A stretch of 25,694 nucleotides of DNA, taken from the IMG/VR virus record IMGVR_UViG_3300010354_000572, positions 1 to 25,694 of that record; one strand, written 5' to 3'. The position numbers were made by a program, and so were the translations under genes. The stretch's first letter is position 1; each line of letters starts with the position of its first letter. Positions 23,956 through 25,694 of this stretch are shown one piece after another. Source of the stretch: a virus. The notes beneath the pieces were generated by a model. The model was not told where the DNA came from. It searched no databases and worked only from the letters and a program-made list of their open reading frames with translations.

Positions 23956-24027
23956 CTATAGGTCGCAATACTATTTATACAAGAAAGGTGCCCGAAAGCA
24001 CCCTTCTACCTATAATGCGACCTACAG
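23956..24027 (-). promoter_or_regulatory. Late promoter inside a translational hairpin (I-TevI-like)
   Basis: On the minus strand 12-nt arms (24016-24027 and 23956-23967) pair with one G-U. TATAAATA, identical to the T4 late consensus, lies at 23972-23979 just before the right arm, so late transcripts would start at about 23966 and lack the left arm. Early read-through RNA could fold the stem, whose end touches the probable ribosome binding site. A smaller hairpin is nested inside. Confidence 0.7.
23984..24005 (-). terminator. Terminator after the 188-aa gene
   Basis: AAGGGTGC-TTTCGG-GCACCTTT can pair over 8 bp (one G-U) and runs into TTCTT. It would limit read-through from 24038-24604 into the endonuclease gene. 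Confidence 0.65.
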
Positions 24028-24034
24028 GCACTTT

Positions 24035-24042
24035 TATTTATG
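24035..24042 (-). promoter_or_regulatory. Second late-type element CATAAATA
   Basis: CATAAATA on the minus strand overlaps the stop of 24038-24604 and matches the late consensus at 7 of 8. It lies outside the left hairpin arm, so its RNA would fold the stem. Confidence 0.3.
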
Positions 24043-24604
24043 AGAAATTATAATGAACCTCTGTGTAAAAATTCTTGAAACACTTAGCATTAGACAGTTT
24101 CATCATTACTGGGGGAATGAAATAAGCACACTCAGTATAAAAATCTTCTTTAGATAAGAATTTCAATCCGTTAAGCATCCAAGTTCCAAACTGTTCGTGA
24201 AATTCTCTTACTGCACGATATTGTTTGGATGTGATAGGCATATACTTATTTTCTTCACCAAAATCCTCAGCACGGGCATTTGCTTGAGTTAGAAGTATGC
24301 AAGTAGTTTGTCCCTCCCCTGTACCGAAGTATTCAGCAACCATATAGACCCAGTGTTCATCTACTGGGAATACATCACGCTGATACTTCTCCTCGTATTC
24401 TTTCATACAAGCATCTGCAACTAACTGGAAGTTTTCTTTCTTCTTTGCCTCCAACTCTGCTCGCAGTTCTACCTTCTCTGTTTCAGCAAGTTGTTTGAGA
24501 GCATCAGAATACTTGTCAATACCAGCAATAGCAGTTTGAATTGCTTTGATTCTTTGGTCTTCATTCATTTTTTCAAGTACTTTATGTGCTGTGTTTTTAG
24601 ACAT
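24038..24604 (-). CDS. Protein with shared C-terminal module, 188 aa
   Basis: ATG at 24602-24604. Residues 1-75 are helical and charged (MNEDQRIKAIQTAIAGIDKY, ELRAELEAKKKENFQLV), the middle is alpha/beta (DEHWVYMVAEYFGTGEGQTT, CILLTQANARAEDFG), and the last 43 residues (GLKFLSKEDFYTECAYFIPP onward to HYNFS) match the tail of 21378-21683. Function unknown. Monocistronic behind module X. Confidence 0.8.
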   Translation of the reverse strand: MSKNTAHKVLEKMNEDQRIKAIQTAIAGIDKYSDALKQLAETEKVELRAELEAKKKENFQLVADACMKEYEEKYQRDVFPVDEHWVYMVAEYFGTGEGQTTCILLTQANARAEDFGEENKYMPITSKQYRAVREFHEQFGTWMLNGLKFLSKEDFYTECAYFIPPVMMKLSNAKCFKNFYTEVHYNFS

Positions 24605-24627
24605 AAGAGTCTTATGTGTATGAAAGT

Positions 24628-24686
24628 ATTATAGCACCTTATGAGGGTCCTGTGAGTGCCTCTGTGCCAGTTTCAAAAGTGTCTTC
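24628..24686 (-). promoter_or_regulatory. Promoter-terminator module X
   Basis: Right half TGGCACA (24663-24669), left GACA (24680-24686), spacer stem GCAC/GGTGC, extended -10 TGCTATAAT with hexamer at 24628-24633, spacing 29. Confidence 0.75.
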
Positions 24687-24821
24687 TCTTACTATACTTT
24701 CTATAATTCTTCCCTTAAATGCTAAAATACGAGCAGCAGAAATTGCTGCTTCCTGAGTGTCTAATCTTTTCCATCTTTGTTCTATATCATTCTTATGATA
24801 GTAAGTGATTAAATAACTCAT
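24639..24821 (-). CDS. Small protein ending in module X, 60 aa
   Basis: The start is taken at ATG 24819-24821; longer in-frame starts lie inside the upstream gene. MSYLITYYHKNDIEQRWKRL (1-20), DTQEAAISAARILAFKGRII. From REDTFETG on, the codons are those of module X, whose spacer supplies the TAA. Unrecognised. Confidence 0.7.
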   Translation of the reverse strand: MSYLITYYHKNDIEQRWKRLDTQEAAISAARILAFKGRIIESIVREDTFETGTEALTGPS

Positions 24822-24831
24822 CGTAGTTTTT

Positions 24832-25188
24832 TCATTCCAAACTCTTGATACATTTTTGAACCAAGTCATTCCACCTTTTAGGAGTAAGTTTCTCACTAGC
24901 ATAAGAACCTCGAAAAGGATACTTATACCAAGTCAGGGAGAAGTTCTCACTTGGAACTTCAAAGTTGGGTTTCTCCATTTCATCTTCATCATCACCCCAA
25001 TAATAAGACCTCATAGTAAAGAAATCATTGGAGAAATTAGGAGAATATATGAAGTTCTTATCTCCAGTTTTTTCAGCAATCGCATCCATCAAGATTTCAA
25101 ATGGACCACTCATCCATTTTTCACGAGGTACACTATATTCTTGTGTAGGATTTCCAAATAACATTTGCCCGAGTTCAAGGTCTTTCAT
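24832..25188 (-). CDS. Protein of unknown function, 118 aa
   Basis: ATG at 25186-25188. MKDLELGQMLFGNPTQEYSV (1-20), WMSGPFEILMDAIAEKTGDK, FFTMRSYYWGDDEDEMEKPN then FEVPSENFSLTWYKYPFRGS and a C-terminal helix. The pattern of NFxxRSYYWG...NFxxxxxxxxxxWYKYPxR resembles phage proteins I have seen without a function. Soluble. Confidence 0.8.
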   Translation of the reverse strand: MKDLELGQMLFGNPTQEYSVPREKWMSGPFEILMDAIAEKTGDKNFIYSPNFSNDFFTMRSYYWGDDEDEMEKPNFEVPSENFSLTWYKYPFRGSYASEKLTPKRWNDLVQKCIKSLE

Positions 25189-25199
25189 AATGTTTTGCG

Positions 25200-25694
25200 T
25201 TAATGAGGTGATGAATTACGAAGTTTGGATTTTATTTGTTTAATAGCATCATTAAATCCTTCTACAGAACATTCAACATAAGCATTTTGAGAACCTTTTG
25301 CTGATTGTTCTTTTGGTAACCATAATTGAATCTGGTCTACCAAATCTTCAATAGAAGTTTCCATATCCCAATCACTATGAGTTGTGAATATATCACACCA
25401 CCAACGATAAAGGATGTCTGTCAGGGTTTTTGGTTTTTCAACTGATGAAACTACACCTTGCTTGACTGCTTCTCTAAATGCTTCTTTCAGGGATTGTTCC
25501 GTTTGCTCTGGATTTTGAGGTTTCAACCAATCTAATGGGTCCTCATTTTGATGCTCTTCACACCATTCCACACTCTCACGAACAGCATCTTTTATTTGTT
25601 GTCCTTTCCCATAAGTAAATACCGCCCACCTAAACCAAGCAGCAGGAGAAAGTTCATAATAACCATCACTCAAATATCCACTCAACTTTTCACC
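25200..25694 (-). CDS. Acidic helical protein, 5' end outside window
   Basis: The frame is open to the window edge (upstream codons read GEK before LSGYLSDGYYEL), so the start lies beyond; a TTG at 25683-25685 is not convincing. Residues visible: SPAAWFRWAVFTYGKGQQIK, WCEEHQNEDPLDWLKPQNPE, LTDILYRWWCDIFTTHSDWD, and a C-terminal helix. Tryptophan-rich and acidic. Unrecognised. Confidence 0.75.
   Translation of the reverse strand, partial: GEKLSGYLSDGYYELSPAAWFRWAVFTYGKGQQIKDAVRESVEWCEEHQNEDPLDWLKPQNPEQTEQSLKEAFREAVKQGVVSSVEKPKTLTDILYRWWCDIFTTHSDWDMETSIEDLVDQIQLWLPKEQSAKGSQNAYVECSVEGFNDAIKQIKSKLRNSSPH

Overview
The window reads as part of the accessory, small-gene region of a T4-like cyanophage (a myovirus of Synechococcus or Prochlorococcus). 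The evidence is the gene density, the almost uniform minus-strand coding with stop/start overlaps (ATGA, TGATG, TAATG), the many tiny acidic or single-helix membrane proteins of types familiar from cyanomyoviruses, T4-late-type promoters, and two free-standing homing endonucleases. No structural, replication, photosynthesis or tRNA gene was recognised. Most proteins here have no known function.

Layout, read in the direction of transcription (high to low coordinates). 25.7-24.0 kb: four genes, one cut by the window edge. 23.9-23.2 kb: a GIY-YIG homing endonuclease with its own late promoter. 23.1-20.3 kb: an operon of small genes, one broken by a 14-bp tandem duplication, ending with a Dam-type adenine methyltransferase. 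20.3-16.2 kb: four short operons including a metallophosphoesterase. 16.1-10.2 kb: one long operon of about 24 overlapping genes with a glycine-zipper lipoprotein-like gene near its end. 10.2-9.7 kb: an HNH endonuclease, the only plus-strand gene. 9.7-8.85 kb: a gene-free island with two helically phased repeat arrays. 8.8-6.6 kb: short operons ending in an ArdA-like antirestriction gene. 6.6-6.3 kb: a second gene-free stretch with more of the same palindromes plus a six-copy GTTAAC array in front of a 67-residue gene. 6.0-0.0 kb: very short transcription units, including a PD-(D/E)XK nuclease-like gene and a DUF6267-like gene that runs off the edge.

The strongest hidden structure is a roughly 60-bp intergenic module present 24 times. 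On the minus strand each copy has a dyad (consensus TGTGMCA-N10-TGKCACA; right half well kept, left half often reduced to GACA), then a spacer of exactly 29 or 30 bp, usually holding a hairpin of unrelated sequence, then a -10 hexamer (TACAAT, TACATT, TATAAT and similar), then a leader and a start codon. It ends one operon and starts the next, and the constant spacing suggests a phage promoter class that uses an upstream factor instead of a -35 box.

Other points of note: both homing endonuclease genes sit behind a hairpin that contains a late-type promoter, the arrangement known from T4 I-TevI; two unrelated proteins share a 43-residue C-terminal tail; and there are deeply overlapping genes with non-ATG starts but good ribosome binding sites. 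Methylation (Dam), antirestriction (ArdA) and nuclease-like genes together suggest adaptation to host restriction, which is an inference.
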